A stretch of 64,000 nucleotides of DNA from Micromonospora sp. WMMD812 (GCF_027497215.1 NZ_CP114904.1:3370001-3434000); one strand, 5' to 3'. Shown: positions 21,223-30,359, counted from the first letter of the stretch. Program-made: numbers and translations. The notes: a model not told the origin generated them from the sequence alone.

Positions 21223-22329
21223 TCAGAGCGGGCCGAGCAGAAGCCGGTAGTGCTCGCCGAAGATCCGACCGCCCCGGCCGCGCAGCAGTGGGTCGCGCAG
21301 GGCCGGCGGGACGTCGCGGGTCCGGTTGCGGTCGCGGGTCCGGTCCCGCACCCATCGGGTACGCGGGCGCCGTCGGCTCTCGTACGCGACCAGGGCCGCC
21401 TCCACGCTGCCGGCCACCTTCAGCGACTCGGCGAGCACGACGGCGTCCTCCAGAGCCATCGCCGCCCCCTGGGACAGGGTCGGTGCGGTGGCGTGCGCGG
21501 CGTCGCCGACGAGCAGCACGCGGCCCCGGTACCAGCGGCCCAGTTCGACCTCGTCGGTGATCCCGACGTGCACCCACTCCAGGGCGTCGAGCACCTCGGG
21601 GATCGGGCCGCCGTACGAGCCGAACAGTTCGCGCAGCCGGGCCACCGGGTCGGCGGGCGCCTCGGTGCCGGCCTCGTCGGCGTAGCAGTGCACCCGCCCG
21701 GCGCCGATCGGCACCACCAGGAAACCGGAGCGCTGGCCGAGCAGCGCGGTCCACTCGGTGACCGCCGGCCCGTCGCGCAGCACCGTGCGGTACACCACCT
21801 GCCCGGCCGGTCGGGGCGGGCCACCGAGCGCGGCGAGGGTGCGTACCGACGAACGCGGTCCGTCGGCGCCGATCACCAGGTCGTACTCGGCGGTGGTGCC
21901 GTCGACGAAGGTCACCCCGACGCCGGCCGGCAGCAGGTCGAGGGTGCACACCTCGGCGCCGTGCCGCACCGCGCCGCCGGCCCCGGTGAGCAGCACCCGG
22001 TGCAACTCGGCTCGGGGCAGTGCCCGGCACTCGCCGACCCCGGTCCAGAGGGCGTCCAGGTCGACCTCGCAGAGCGGGGCTCCGGCGGCGTCCAGGAAGC
22101 GCTGGCGGTGCACGACGTGACCGAGCGGGCGGACCGGGCCGTCCAGGTCCAGCCGGCGTAGCGCGCGGGCGGCGTTGCCGGGAAGGTAGAGGCCGGTCTC
22201 GTGGGACTCCCCGGGCGGCAGCTTCTCGGTGACGTCCGGCCGGAAGCCCGCCATCCGCAGCGCTCGGGCCACGGCGAGGCCGGCGATGCCCGCGCCGACG
22301 ACGAGGATGCGCAGGGGTGAACCACCCAT
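21223..22329 (-). CDS. FAD-dependent monooxygenase
   Basis: A 368-residue group A flavoprotein hydroxylase. The N-terminal FAD-binding GxGxxG is [14 protein letters not shown] (residues 7-20), the DG motif is [14 protein letters not shown], and the GD motif is [26 protein letters not shown]. Such enzymes hydroxylate aromatic or tetracycline-like compounds using NAD(P)H and oxygen; the substrate is unknown. ATG at 22329 follows GGAGG by 12 bases; the longer frame has no family support. No partner genes adjoin it. Confidence 0.85.
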   Translation of the reverse strand: MGGSPLRILVVGAGIAGLAVARALRMAGFRPDVTEKLPPGESHETGLYLPGNAARALRRLDLDGPVRPLGHVVHRQRFLDAAGAPLCEVDLDALWTGVGECRALPRAELHRVLLTGAGGAVRHGAEVCTLDLLPAGVGVTFVDGTTAEYDLVIGADGPRSSVRTLAALGGPPRPAGQVVYRTVLRDGPAVTEWTALLGQRSGFLVVPIGAGRVHCYADEAGTEAPADPVARLRELFGSYGGPIPEVLDALEWVHVGITDEVELGRWYRGRVLLVGDAAHATAPTLSQGAAMALEDAVVLAESLKVAGSVEAALVAYESRRRPRTRWVRDRTRDRNRTRDVPPALRDPLLRGRGGRIFGEHYRLLLGPL

Positions 22330-22615
22330 GGTTGCGGTACGCCTCCGGAGGGGATCGGCACGCGTCGGATGCAAGACACTACTCGGCGCAATCGGCGCAC
22401 ACCAGGGCCGATCAGCCCGCGCCCGCACGCTCCTCGGCGGCCCGCCGCTGTCGGGCCGGCGGCCCGGACCTGTCACCTGGGCGGTTCGGTCCCGTCACGC
22501 GGACGGACGTCCGGGCCGAAGGCACCGGTGGCGGACCGCACTGTCCGGCGGCTTGTTCCACGGGGTTGCGCAACAGTTCGGTAGATGTACATGTGTCAGC
22601 GTCCTCGACGCGTAC
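22330..22615. other. Intergenic region upstream of the monooxygenase
   Basis: No gene is credible here. It contains the palindromes GTTGCGCAAC (22565-22574) and ATGTACAT (22585-22592) close to each other in a patch poorer in GC, which may be promoter or operator elements for the monooxygenase. Confidence 0.35.
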
Positions 22616-22645
22616 GGGGTGCGGCGGAGTTGGCCGCCGCACCCC
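22616..22645 (-). terminator. Terminator of the secreted-protein gene
   Basis: Perfect 12-bp stem (22616-22627 and 22634-22645) with loop AGTTGG, seven bases past the stop of the gene at 22653. Confidence 0.8.
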
Positions 22646-22652
22646 GGTGCGC

Positions 22653-23246
22653 TCAGGCGGCCGGCGGGACGGTCCGCACCCGGGCCAGCTGGCCGAAGCT
22701 GCTGGCCGGGTCGTCGTAGGCGCTGCCGAAGCCGCTGCCGGCGACGGTGGTGTTGACCGACGTGGTGACGTAGACGGTGCCGTCCTCGCCCGTACGCCGC
22801 TCGCGCGTCGGCTCGCCGGAGGCGGTCCACGTCACCTGGAGGTCGGTGGTGCCGGTGCTCTCCTGCGGCTCGTCGCAGACCTCGTCCTCGTTCACGATTT
22901 CGCAGTGCCGCCGGGTCTCCCGGTAGGGCACGGTCGCGGTGAGGCGTGCGCCGGTCAGGGCGAACGTGAAGCGGGTGACCGGCACGTCGTACGCGGTGCG
23001 GTAGACGCTGTCGCAGGCGTAGACGCCGTCGGTGAGACCACAGGCGCTCTTCTGCCACTCGACGTCCACCAGGGTGGCGCCGGTGGCCGGTCGCGTCACG
23101 TCGACGTACATGCTCCCGCCGCCGTTGCTGTCGAAGTGGGCGTGGGCGTGGCGGTCGACGGTGTCGGCCTGGGCCGGGGCGGCGGCCAACGCGACGGTGG
23201 CCGCGGCGGTGGCACCGACGGTCAGGATGGTGCGAAGACGGATCAC
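22653..23246 (-). CDS. Secreted protein of unknown function
   Basis: A 197-residue protein with a Sec signal peptide (MIRLRTILTVGATAAATVALA, cleavage likely after APAQA near residue 27). The mature part is beta-rich and polar with four cysteines in two pairs (ACGLTDGVYAC and HCEIVNEDEVC), suited to two disulfides outside the cell. I recognise no family. GTG at 23246 is supported by AAGGAG five bases upstream. It is monocistronic, with its own terminator, and lies beside the amidase pair on the same strand. Confidence 0.75.
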   Translation of the reverse strand: MIRLRTILTVGATAAATVALAAAPAQADTVDRHAHAHFDSNGGGSMYVDVTRPATGATLVDVEWQKSACGLTDGVYACDSVYRTAYDVPVTRFTFALTGARLTATVPYRETRRHCEIVNEDEVCDEPQESTGTTDLQVTWTASGEPTRERRTGEDGTVYVTTSVNTTVAGSGFGSAYDDPASSFGQLARVRTVPPAA

Positions 23247-23324
23247 GGTACTCCTTACTGGAGGGTCGGAGCGCCGACCCTAGAGCACCGCACCGACATC
23301 CGGCGCCCCGTTTCGCCCGGGCGG

Positions 23325-23360
23325 CCGGCCCGCACCCGTGCGCCCTCGGATGCGGGCCGG
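23325..23360 (-). terminator. Probable terminator of the amidase operon
   Basis: Ten-base perfect stem CCGGCCCGCA / TGCGGGCCGG (23325-23334 and 23351-23360) with a 16-nt loop, 27 bases past the amidase stop. Confidence 0.55.
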
Positions 23361-23387
23361 TCGCTCAGACGCGTGGAGCCGGCGCGG

Positions 23388-24350
23388 TCAGACCCGGGTG
23401 AGCCGGACGGCGTCGGCGATGACGAGGCCGGCCGCCGAGCTCCACCGGCTGACGGCCACCCGGTTCGCGTCCCCGGCCGGCAGCGCGTACGTGCCGAGCG
23501 TCCGCCACTGCCCGCCGGTCGTCCGCTGGTCGACGTAGACCGTCCGGTTGCCGGTGCTGGTGGCGACGATGTACGGCGTGGCGCTGTTGTAGCCGGAGTT
23601 CGCCGGCCACCAGGCGTCGACCCGGTAGTTGCCGGCCGTCGGGACGTTGAACTTGTACCAGGCCGGGTCGCTCGCGGCGACCGGGTCCGCGTAGCGGTAG
23701 TCGGCGCCGTAGCGCTGCCCCGAGTACGACGAGACGCCCCAGCTGGTGCTGGCGGTGAACCGGCCGGCGGTGGTGTTGTCCACGACGGAGGACCAGGCGG
23801 TGCCGCCGGCCATCTTGGCGGCCACGTCCGCCCGCATCACGTTGAGGTCGATGAACGACGGGTCGATCTTGCCGGTGGTGCTGGTCTCCCGGTGCCCGCG
23901 GGCGTAGCTGCTGTCCCTGCCCAGGCGGGTGAGCACGGCGGCGGTCGCGGAGATCGACGCGTTGTACTGCGCCGCGGTCATCTCCTGGTTGACCCCGTTG
24001 TAGTCGATCTCCCAGCCGATCATGAGGGTGTTGCCGTCGCCGGCCGGGATCGGGCCGCTCCCGCCGCTCGCGCCGGCGTGGTTGCACCGGCCGGCGGAGA
24101 TGACGTGGAAGACGCCGTGGTAGTCGACGAGCGCCTGGCAGAGCGGGCCGGGCAGGTCGGACCGGCCGTTGATGCAGATGTTCAGCGCCGGGTGCGGGTT
24201 GGTGGCGCTGGAGGTGGAGGCCGTGTGGTGCCAGAGCACCCCGATCGGGTCGAAGGAGCCGGGTCGCATCCGGTTGAGCCAGTCCCCCTCGACGACGACC
24301 TGGACGCCGGCCCCCCGCAGCACGTCCACGAGCCAGGGAATGGTGGCCAT
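23388..24350 (-). CDS. N-acetylmuramoyl-L-alanine amidase, PGRP/Amidase_2 type
   Basis: A 320-residue peptidoglycan amidase that cleaves the bond between muramic acid and the stem peptide. The zinc-site opening GVLWHHTAS has H41/H42; GWEIDYNG and the late RGHRETSTTGKIDPSFID complete the site. From about residue 190 a golvesin-like beta domain follows (AGRFTASTSWGVSSYSGQRY to the C-terminus). It has no signal peptide of its own. Its ATG shares one base with the stop of a 51-residue ORF that is nearly all signal peptide, so the two are coupled or were one gene before a frameshift. Confidence 0.88.
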   Translation of the reverse strand: MATIPWLVDVLRGAGVQVVVEGDWLNRMRPGSFDPIGVLWHHTASTSSATNPHPALNICINGRSDLPGPLCQALVDYHGVFHVISAGRCNHAGASGGSGPIPAGDGNTLMIGWEIDYNGVNQEMTAAQYNASISATAAVLTRLGRDSSYARGHRETSTTGKIDPSFIDLNVMRADVAAKMAGGTAWSSVVDNTTAGRFTASTSWGVSSYSGQRYGADYRYADPVAASDPAWYKFNVPTAGNYRVDAWWPANSGYNSATPYIVATSTGNRTVYVDQRTTGGQWRTLGTYALPAGDANRVAVSRWSSAAGLVIADAVRLTRV

Positions 24351-24505
24351 CAGGACCCCGCGAGCAGGTCGGCCAGGCACTCGGCCTTGGGCGCGGCGGC
24401 GGCCGGGGCGGGCCGAACGGCGGCGGCGGTCAGTGCGGCGGCCACCAGGGCCGGGATGCCGAGCAGTCCTCGGCGGCGCAGACGAACGGATCGGGACGTG
24501 GCCAT
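24350..24505 (-). CDS. 51-residue signal-peptide ORF coupled to the amidase
   Basis: A small ORF, ATG at 24505 with GGAG five bases upstream. The product has a basic start (MATSRSVRLRRRG), a hydrophobic core (LLGIPALVAAALTAAAV) and an alanine-rich cleavage site (APAAAA), leaving only PKAECLADLLAGS as mature peptide. Its TGA overlaps the amidase ATG (TGATG). Either it is a tiny exported peptide translationally coupled to the amidase, or the leader of a secreted amidase separated by a frameshift. No family is recognised. Confidence 0.6.
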   Translation of the reverse strand: MATSRSVRLRRRGLLGIPALVAAALTAAAVRPAPAAAAPKAECLADLLAGS

Positions 24506-24539
24506 GACGCTCCTTCAGCCGACGGAGGGGATCACGACG

Positions 24540-24588
24540 CATCGACGTACGTGATGGCGGGGACGCTACATCCTCACGTACGTCGATG
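24540..24588. promoter_or_regulatory. Long inverted repeat before the amidase operon
   Basis: Perfect 15-nt arms (24540-24554 and 24574-24588, each containing the palindrome ACGTACGT) separated by 19 bases, 35 bases before the small ORF. An outer imperfect pair, CCTTCAGCCGAC at 24512 and GTCGGCGGCTGAAGG at 24609, encloses it. It may be an operator pair, an RNA leader fold, or the terminator of the upstream aldo-keto reductase gene. Confidence 0.6.
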
Positions 24589-24634
24589 TCGATACCCTTC
24601 ATCGCCGAGTCGGCGGCTGAAGGAAATTAACCGA

Positions 24635-25423
24635 TCAGGTGTTGCCGAGGGCGTCGATGTCGCGCATCTCCTCGGCGGTCAGCGCGAACCGGAAGACGTC
24701 CGCGTTGGCCCGGATCCGGTCCGGCGTGACGCTCTTCGGGATCGCCACGATCTCGTGGTCGATGTGCCAGCGGAGCACCACCTGGGCCGGGGAGACGCCG
24801 TGCGCGGAGGCGACGCGCGTCAGCACCGGGTCGGAGAGGTCGCTGGTCTTGAACGGGCTGTAGCCCTCGAGCACGATGCCCCGGTCCCGGTGCTCGATGT
24901 GCCGCTGCCGGTCGTACAGGAAGGGGCTCCACCGGATCTGGTTGACCGCCGGGTTCTCCTCGGTGGCCTGGATCAGCTCGTCGATCTGGGCGGTGCTGTA
25001 GTTGCTGACCCCGACCGCCCGGGTCAGGTTCTCGTCCCGCGCCGCCAGGAGCTCCCGCCAGACGGGGATGCTGTCCGCCGCCGAGGAGGGCGGCCAGTGG
25101 ATCAACCAGAGGTCCACGTGGTCGGTGCCCAGCGCCTCGAGGCTCGCCTCCAGCGTCTCGCGCTCCCGGCCCACCCGCTCCGGCGGCAGCTTGGTGGTGA
25201 GGAAGACGTCCTCCCGGCGCAGGCCGCTCTCCTGCATCGCCTGGCCGACCTCTTTCTCGTTGCCGTACATGGTGGCGGTGTCGATGTGCCGGTAGCCGGC
25301 GTCGAGCGCCGCCAGCACCGCGTCGTACGCGGCCTTGCCGGTGGCCTGCCAGGTGCCGAACCCGAGCAGGGGCATCCGGATCTCGCCGGGGAGCAGTGCG
25401 GTGGGCTGGTCGTCGTGGTCCAT
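24635..25423 (-). CDS. Aldo-keto reductase
   Basis: A 262-residue TIM-barrel NADPH-dependent carbonyl reductase. The catalytic tetrad is visible: D48 and Y53 (GYRHIDTATMYGNE), K78 (TTKLP) and H109 (IHWPP). The C-terminal cofactor motif IPKSVTPDRIRAN is intact. Closest in pattern to the 2,5-diketo-gluconate reductase group; the physiological substrate is unknown. ATG at 25423 is chosen; the frame upstream is not homologous. It precedes the amidase pair on the same strand but is separated by a 129-base structured gap. Confidence 0.9.
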   Translation of the reverse strand: MDHDDQPTALLPGEIRMPLLGFGTWQATGKAAYDAVLAALDAGYRHIDTATMYGNEKEVGQAMQESGLRREDVFLTTKLPPERVGRERETLEASLEALGTDHVDLWLIHWPPSSAADSIPVWRELLAARDENLTRAVGVSNYSTAQIDELIQATEENPAVNQIRWSPFLYDRQRHIEHRDRGIVLEGYSPFKTSDLSDPVLTRVASAHGVSPAQVVLRWHIDHEIVAIPKSVTPDRIRANADVFRFALTAEEMRDIDALGNT

Positions 25424-25567
25424 GACGACCGTTCTACCCCTCCTCACCCCCGGCATGCGGCAGAACCCCCGCCCCGGGCCGGCCACGGCGCCCCGACCTC
25501 CGGCCGACCGTGGCACCGACCCCCGGGCCGACCAGCGAAGGGGCGCCGGGTGCCGGACAATGCGGGT

Positions 25568-26629
25568 GTGGCGGACCGGCTGGACGAGTACCGACGCCGG
25601 CGCGACGCGGCCCGGACGCCGGAGCCGGTGCCGGAGAAGACCCCGCGCCGGCGCAGGCGGGCGGCCGACGGCACGGCCCGGTTCGTCATCCAGCAGCACC
25701 ACGCCCGGAGCCTGCACTGGGACCTGCGGCTGGAGCGCGACGGCGTGCTCGCCTCCTGGGCGGTGCCGCGCGGCCTGCCCCGCGATCCCGGCCGCAACCA
25801 TCTCGCCGTGCACACCGAGGACCACCCGATGCAGTACCTCGACTTCCACGGCGAGATCCCGGCCGGCGAGTACGGCGGCGGCACGATGACCATCCACGAC
25901 CGCGGGACGTACCGCTGCGAGAAGTGGCGCGACGACGAGGTCATCGTGGTGCTGGACGGGGAGCGGACCTCCGGGCGGTACGTGCTCTTCGCCGCCGGCG
26001 GCCGGGACGGCCGGGACTGGATGGTCCGGCGGACCGACCCGCCGCCCGAGGGCTGGACGAGCATGCCCGAGCTGGTACGCCCGATGCATCCGACCCCGGC
26101 CGCCCGGCTTCCCCGCGACCAGGAGAACTGGGGGTACGAGCTGCGCTGGGACGGCGTCCGGGCGGTGGCGTACGTGTCGGGCGGGCGGCTGCGGCTGTTC
26201 TCCGAGACCGACGAGGAGATCACCGCGGCGTACGGCTGGCTGCGCGACCTGGCCGAGGCGCTGGCGCCGACCGAGGCGGTGCTGGACGGGGTGCTGGTCC
26301 GCATCGACGGCGCCGGCCGGGTGCGCCCGGCCCCGCGGAAGTCCGGCGGCCGGGTCCCCGCCGGCGCCCAGTACCTCCTGTTCGACCTGCTCTGGCTGGA
26401 GGGGGTCAGCTGCGTCGACCTGCCGTACGCGCAGCGCCGGGAGCTGCTCGATGGCCTGGCGTTGACCGGCTCGCACTGGCAGACTCCGCCGTGGTTCCCC
26501 GGCACCGGCGCCGAGGCGCTGCGCACCGGCCGCGAGCAGGGGCTGCCCGGGGTGGTGGCGAAACGGCTGGACTCGGTCTACGAGCCGGGCCGTCGCGGCC
26601 GGCGCTGGTTGAGCATCGACGCGAGCTGA
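25568..26629 (+). CDS. 3'-phosphoesterase fused to an inactivated DNA-ligase domain (LigD-like)
   Basis: A 353-residue protein in two parts. Residues 36-155 are a LigD-type 3'-phosphoesterase with its active set: H44, H50 and D52 (QHHARSLHWDLRLE), H86 (EDHP) and GEIPAGEYGGGTM. Residues 188-350 follow the adenylation domain of ATP-dependent ligases, but motif I has R193 in place of the catalytic lysine (ELRWDG), motif III has V242 for the metal-binding glutamate (LDGVLV), and the protein stops after motif V without an OB domain. It should process 3' ends but cannot ligate. No Ku or polymerase domain is nearby. Confidence 0.85.
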   Translation: MADRLDEYRRRRDAARTPEPVPEKTPRRRRRAADGTARFVIQQHHARSLHWDLRLERDGVLASWAVPRGLPRDPGRNHLAVHTEDHPMQYLDFHGEIPAGEYGGGTMTIHDRGTYRCEKWRDDEVIVVLDGERTSGRYVLFAAGGRDGRDWMVRRTDPPPEGWTSMPELVRPMHPTPAARLPRDQENWGYELRWDGVRAVAYVSGGRLRLFSETDEEITAAYGWLRDLAEALAPTEAVLDGVLVRIDGAGRVRPAPRKSGGRVPAGAQYLLFDLLWLEGVSCVDLPYAQRRELLDGLALTGSHWQTPPWFPGTGAEALRTGREQGLPGVVAKRLDSVYEPGRRGRRWLSIDAS

Positions 26630-26643
26630 CCGCGAGGAGCGAC

Positions 26644-27837
26644 GTGTACCTGACCCACCTCGAGTGCCCCCGCTGCGGCAAGGAGCGTCCGGCCGACCGG
26701 CCGCAGAACCTCTGCGACTGCGGCTCGCCCCTGCTCGCGCGGTACGACCTGGCCGCGGTGGCCCGGGAGGTCACCCCGGAACGGTTCCCCCTGCGCCCGG
26801 CGGACCTGTGGCGCTACCGGGAGCTGCTGCCGGTCGCCGACCCGCGACACGTCACCACGCTGGGTGAGGGCTGGACGCCGCTGCTGCGCACCCCTGACTA
26901 CGGCGCGGAGATCGGCATCCCGGACCTCATGGTCAAGGACGAAGGGCTCACGCCCACCGGCTCGTTCAAGGCCCGGGGTGCGGCGGTCGGCGTCAGCCGG
27001 GCCCGCGAGCTGGGCGTCGAGCGGATCGCCATGCCGACCAACGGCAACGCCGGGGCGGCCTGGGCGACGTACGCGGCCCGGGCCGGCATGGGCGCCACGA
27101 TCGTCATGCCGCTGGACGCGCCGACCATCTGCCGGCGCGAGTGCGTGGCCGCGGGCGCCGACCTGCGGCTGGTGGACGGGCTGATCAGTGACGCCGGCCG
27201 GCGCGTGGCCGAGTTGGTCGCCGGGTCCGGCGGCGCGATCTTCGACGCGGGCACGCTGCGCGAGCCGTACCGGCTCGAGGGCAAGAAGACCATGGGGTAC
27301 GAGATCGTCGAGCAGCTCGGCTGGCAGGTGCCCGATGTGATCATCTACCCGACCGGCGGCGGGGTCGGCCTGATCGGCATCCACAAGGCGCTGCACGAGC
27401 TGCGTGAGCTGGGCTGGGTCGAGGACAAGCTGCCCCGACTGGTGGCGGTGCAGTCCACGGGCTGCGCGCCGATCGTCCGGGCGTTCGCCGCGGGCGAGGA
27501 GCGGGCGCAGCCCTGGGAGAATGCGCAGACCGTCGCGTTCGGCATCACCGTGCCGGCCCCGCTCGGCGACGAACTGATCCTGACCGCGCTGCGCGAGAGC
27601 GCCGGCACCGCGGTGGCGGTGACCGACGAGGAGATCCTCGGCGACCTGCGGGACTTCGCCGCCCGGGAGGGGCTGCTGCTCTGCCCGGAGGGAGCGGCCT
27701 GCCTGACCGCCGCCCGCCAGCTGCGCGCCGGCGGCTGGATCCGGGCCGGCGAGCGGGTGGTCGTGCTCAACACCGGCGCCGGCCTCAAGTACCCGGAGAC
27801 GGTGGACGTCAGCGACCTGCCGGTGCTGCCGGCCTGA
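26644..27837 (+). CDS. thrC: Threonine synthase
   Basis: A 397-residue fold-type II PLP enzyme converting O-phosphohomoserine to threonine. An N-terminal zinc-ribbon-like start has C8, C11, C24 and C26; the PLP lysine is K109 in TPTGSFKARGA, the serine loop is PTNGNAGAA and the glycine-rich loop is PTGGGVGLIG. GTG at 26644 is preceded by GAGGAG. The gene follows the pseudo-ligase by 14 bases, so it is probably in the same transcript although the functions are unrelated. The zinc-ribbon type is one of two threonine synthase forms found in actinobacteria; related PLP lyases cannot be fully excluded. Confidence 0.85.
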   Translation: MYLTHLECPRCGKERPADRPQNLCDCGSPLLARYDLAAVAREVTPERFPLRPADLWRYRELLPVADPRHVTTLGEGWTPLLRTPDYGAEIGIPDLMVKDEGLTPTGSFKARGAAVGVSRARELGVERIAMPTNGNAGAAWATYAARAGMGATIVMPLDAPTICRRECVAAGADLRLVDGLISDAGRRVAELVAGSGGAIFDAGTLREPYRLEGKKTMGYEIVEQLGWQVPDVIIYPTGGGVGLIGIHKALHELRELGWVEDKLPRLVAVQSTGCAPIVRAFAAGEERAQPWENAQTVAFGITVPAPLGDELILTALRESAGTAVAVTDEEILGDLRDFAAREGLLLCPEGAACLTAARQLRAGGWIRAGERVVVLNTGAGLKYPETVDVSDLPVLPA

Positions 27838-27871
27838 CCGTCGCCGCGACGCTCGCCCACCGTGGGTGTGC

Positions 27872-29668
27872 TCATTCGGAGGGGGGGTCGGTGAGCCGCC
27901 AGGCGGCGGAGACCAGGCCGATGTGGGAGATCGCCTGCGGGGTGTTGCCGAGCTGCGCGCCGGTGGCCAGGTCGATCTGCTCGCTGAGCAGCCCGACGTC
28001 GTTGGCGTGGCCGATCACCCGCTCGAAGAGCGCCTCGGCACGATCCCGCTCGCCGGCCATCGCCAGGCACTCCACCAGCCAGAACGAACAGGGCAGGAAG
28101 CCCGCCGGGTCGCTGTCCCAGCGGCGGACCAGGCCGTCCTCGGTGCTCAGCTCACGCTCGATCACCTCGATGGTGGAGCGCATCCGCGGTTCGCTGGCCG
28201 GTAGGAACTGCACCACCGGCAGGTACAGCGCCGAGGCGTCCAGCTCGGGCGAGCCGAAGGCACCGGCGAATGCGCCGATGCGCTCGTTCCAGCCCTCGCG
28301 CAGGATGGTGGCCCGGATCTCGTCGCGGATCGCCGCCCAGCGGCGCGGGTCTGCCCGATCGCCCAGTCGGGGGGCCAGCCCCACCGCGCGATTCATCGTC
28401 GCCCAGCAGAACACCTTCGACGACAGGTAGTGCCGCTCGACGTCACGGCTCTCCCATGCGCCGTGGTCGGGCAGGTGCCAGGTGTCGGCCACCTGCTCGG
28501 TCAGCCCGAGGACCATCTCCTGCAGTTCGTCATCGAAGGTGTCGCCGAGGTAGTGGCGCATCCGCCAGACCGCTGAGAGCACCTCGCCGGGCACGTCGAG
28601 CTGCCGCTGCCGCCAGGCTTCGTTGCCGAACCGCACGGGCCGGCTGTCCAGGTAGCCGCGCAGGTGCGGCGCCTCGTGCTCGGAGATGTCCCGCTCCCCC
28701 TCCAGGCCGAAGAGCACCGGCACCGGTTCCTCGCCCACCCGCCCGACGGACCGGGTCACCCAGTCGAAGAGGCGGGACACCTCATGCGGGCAGGCCGCCA
28801 CCCAGAAGGCGCGAATGGTCAGCGCGAAGTCGCGCAGCCAGCAGTAGCGGTAGTCGTAGTTGCGGTCACCGCCGATCTCTTCCGGCAACGACGTGGTGAG
28901 CGCCGCGGCGACCGCGCCGCTACGGGTGTACGTCAGGCCGGTGAGCACGGTGGCGCTGTGCCGGACCAGGTCCGGGTAGCGGCCGGCGTACGCGTGGGTC
29001 CCCCGGTACGCCTCCCACGCCCGCACCGTGTCGGCGAGCGCGGTCGTCGGGTCCAGCCGCACCGGCGGGTCGCCGTACGCCCGGCCGTAGGCGAGGTCGA
29101 AGCCGATCACCTGTCCGGCGGCGACCTCGAACTCCTGGCGGACCCGGTCCCGCTCGGCGCGCAACGACAGCCCGTCGGCGTGCAGGCTGAGCGCCACCGC
29201 GCCCCCGCGGGCGAGCACCGTGCCGTCCGGCTGGTCGTGCAGGTACGGGGTGATCAGGCCGTGGTCGGGTCGGGGGCGGAAGTCGAGCCCCATCCGGACC
29301 CGACCGCTGAGCCCCTCGACCACGCGCAGCAGCACCGCCGGGGAGTTCATGCCGAGGTCGTGCGCGCGGGCGCCCGCCTCGGCGGCGAGCGCGTCGGTGA
29401 CCGCCACGCTGCCGTGCGGGGTGTGGTGCACGGTGCGCAGCACCAGGGTGTCCGGGTGGTACGCGCGCTCCGACCGGTGCCCGGGCCCGCCCACGCCGAC
29501 CGGCGCCAGCCGGTAGTGCCCGGCGCCCGGGTCGAGCAGCCGGGCGAACACCGCGGAGCTGTCGATCCGATCGGGGCACCACCAGTCGATGGAGCCGTCC
29601 CGGCCGACCAGGGCGCCCGAGCGGCAGTCGGAGAGGAATCCGTAGTCGGAGATCGCCGGCTGCTCCAC
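27872..29668 (-). CDS. Glycoside hydrolase family 15 (trehalase or glucoamylase type)
   Basis: A 598-residue GH15 enzyme with an N-terminal beta domain (ISDYGFLSDCRSGALVGRDGSIDWWCPDR, split here as residues 5-33) and an (alpha/alpha)6 barrel containing NYDYRYCWLRDFALTIRAF and AWESRDVERHYLSSKVFCW. The actinobacterial members with this start include trehalases such as Rv2402 of M. tuberculosis. It is cytoplasmic by lack of signal. Substrate (trehalose or malto-oligosaccharide) is not decided by the sequence. It converges with threonine synthase with only 34 bases between stops. Confidence 0.88.
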   Translation of the reverse strand: MEQPAISDYGFLSDCRSGALVGRDGSIDWWCPDRIDSSAVFARLLDPGAGHYRLAPVGVGGPGHRSERAYHPDTLVLRTVHHTPHGSVAVTDALAAEAGARAHDLGMNSPAVLLRVVEGLSGRVRMGLDFRPRPDHGLITPYLHDQPDGTVLARGGAVALSLHADGLSLRAERDRVRQEFEVAAGQVIGFDLAYGRAYGDPPVRLDPTTALADTVRAWEAYRGTHAYAGRYPDLVRHSATVLTGLTYTRSGAVAAALTTSLPEEIGGDRNYDYRYCWLRDFALTIRAFWVAACPHEVSRLFDWVTRSVGRVGEEPVPVLFGLEGERDISEHEAPHLRGYLDSRPVRFGNEAWRQRQLDVPGEVLSAVWRMRHYLGDTFDDELQEMVLGLTEQVADTWHLPDHGAWESRDVERHYLSSKVFCWATMNRAVGLAPRLGDRADPRRWAAIRDEIRATILREGWNERIGAFAGAFGSPELDASALYLPVVQFLPASEPRMRSTIEVIERELSTEDGLVRRWDSDPAGFLPCSFWLVECLAMAGERDRAEALFERVIGHANDVGLLSEQIDLATGAQLGNTPQAISHIGLVSAAWRLTDPPSE

Positions 29669-29722
29669 CCGCTGCGGGTACCCCGATCGGCCCGGATCAG
29701 ACCGGCGCCGTGCCGGCGCCCG

Positions 29723-30112
29723 TCACCGCGGCGGCTCGTCCTCGCCGGCGGCCTCCGCGGCGTCCGCCTCCTGCTTCGTCCGGTGCACCGCCTGGTCGGC
29801 GTGCTCGGGCGGGCCGTACACGGTGTAGAGGACCAGCGGGTTGGGGCCGGTGTTGACGAAGTTGTGCTTCGTGCCGGCCGGCACCACCACCAGGTCGCCC
29901 TGGACGACCTCCCGCTTCTCCCCCGCCACGCGGGCCTCGCCGGTGCCGCTCACGAAGGTCAGGATCTGGTCGATTCCCTCATGCACCTCCTCGCCGATCT
30001 CGCCGCCCGGCGGAATCGTCATGATCACCAACTGGGTGTGCTCTCCGGTCCACAGCACGCGCCGGAAGTCGGGGCTCTTCTCGGCGACGGTCGCGATCGT
30101 GAAATGCTCCAT
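29723..30112 (-). CDS. Cupin-domain protein
   Basis: A 129-residue single-cupin protein. Motif 1 is PPGGEIGEEVHEGIDQILTF and motif 2 is GDLVVVPAGTKHNFVNTG, giving a metal-binding pocket from histidines and a glutamate; a charged C-terminal tail follows. Small cupins of this type act as isomerases, dioxygenases or sensors; nothing here narrows it. ATG at 30112; the longer frame is arginine/serine-rich and not credible. It lies 54 bases before the GH15 gene on the same strand. Confidence 0.82.
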   Translation of the reverse strand: MEHFTIATVAEKSPDFRRVLWTGEHTQLVIMTIPPGGEIGEEVHEGIDQILTFVSGTGEARVAGEKREVVQGDLVVVPAGTKHNFVNTGPNPLVLYTVYGPPEHADQAVHRTKQEADAAEAAGEDEPPR

Positions 30113-30359
30113 GTCGCGCCCATACCCGCTACGGCGGCGCGCCACGCCGGGACTCGCAGATGGTGGAATTCGCCACTCGCCGGAGGTTTGGATCCGTGGC
30201 GGGCGGGGATCGACAAGGCTGACCGGAACTTTCCGGTCGAGCCAGGTCCCCGCTGGCGTACTGCCGCACGGCTGCGATGGTGGGAGACGGCCAGAGCGCG
30301 GCGACGTTCCGACTGAGGTCGGGCGGCGCCGTGCGCTCGTGTGCGTGCCCGGTCGACCC

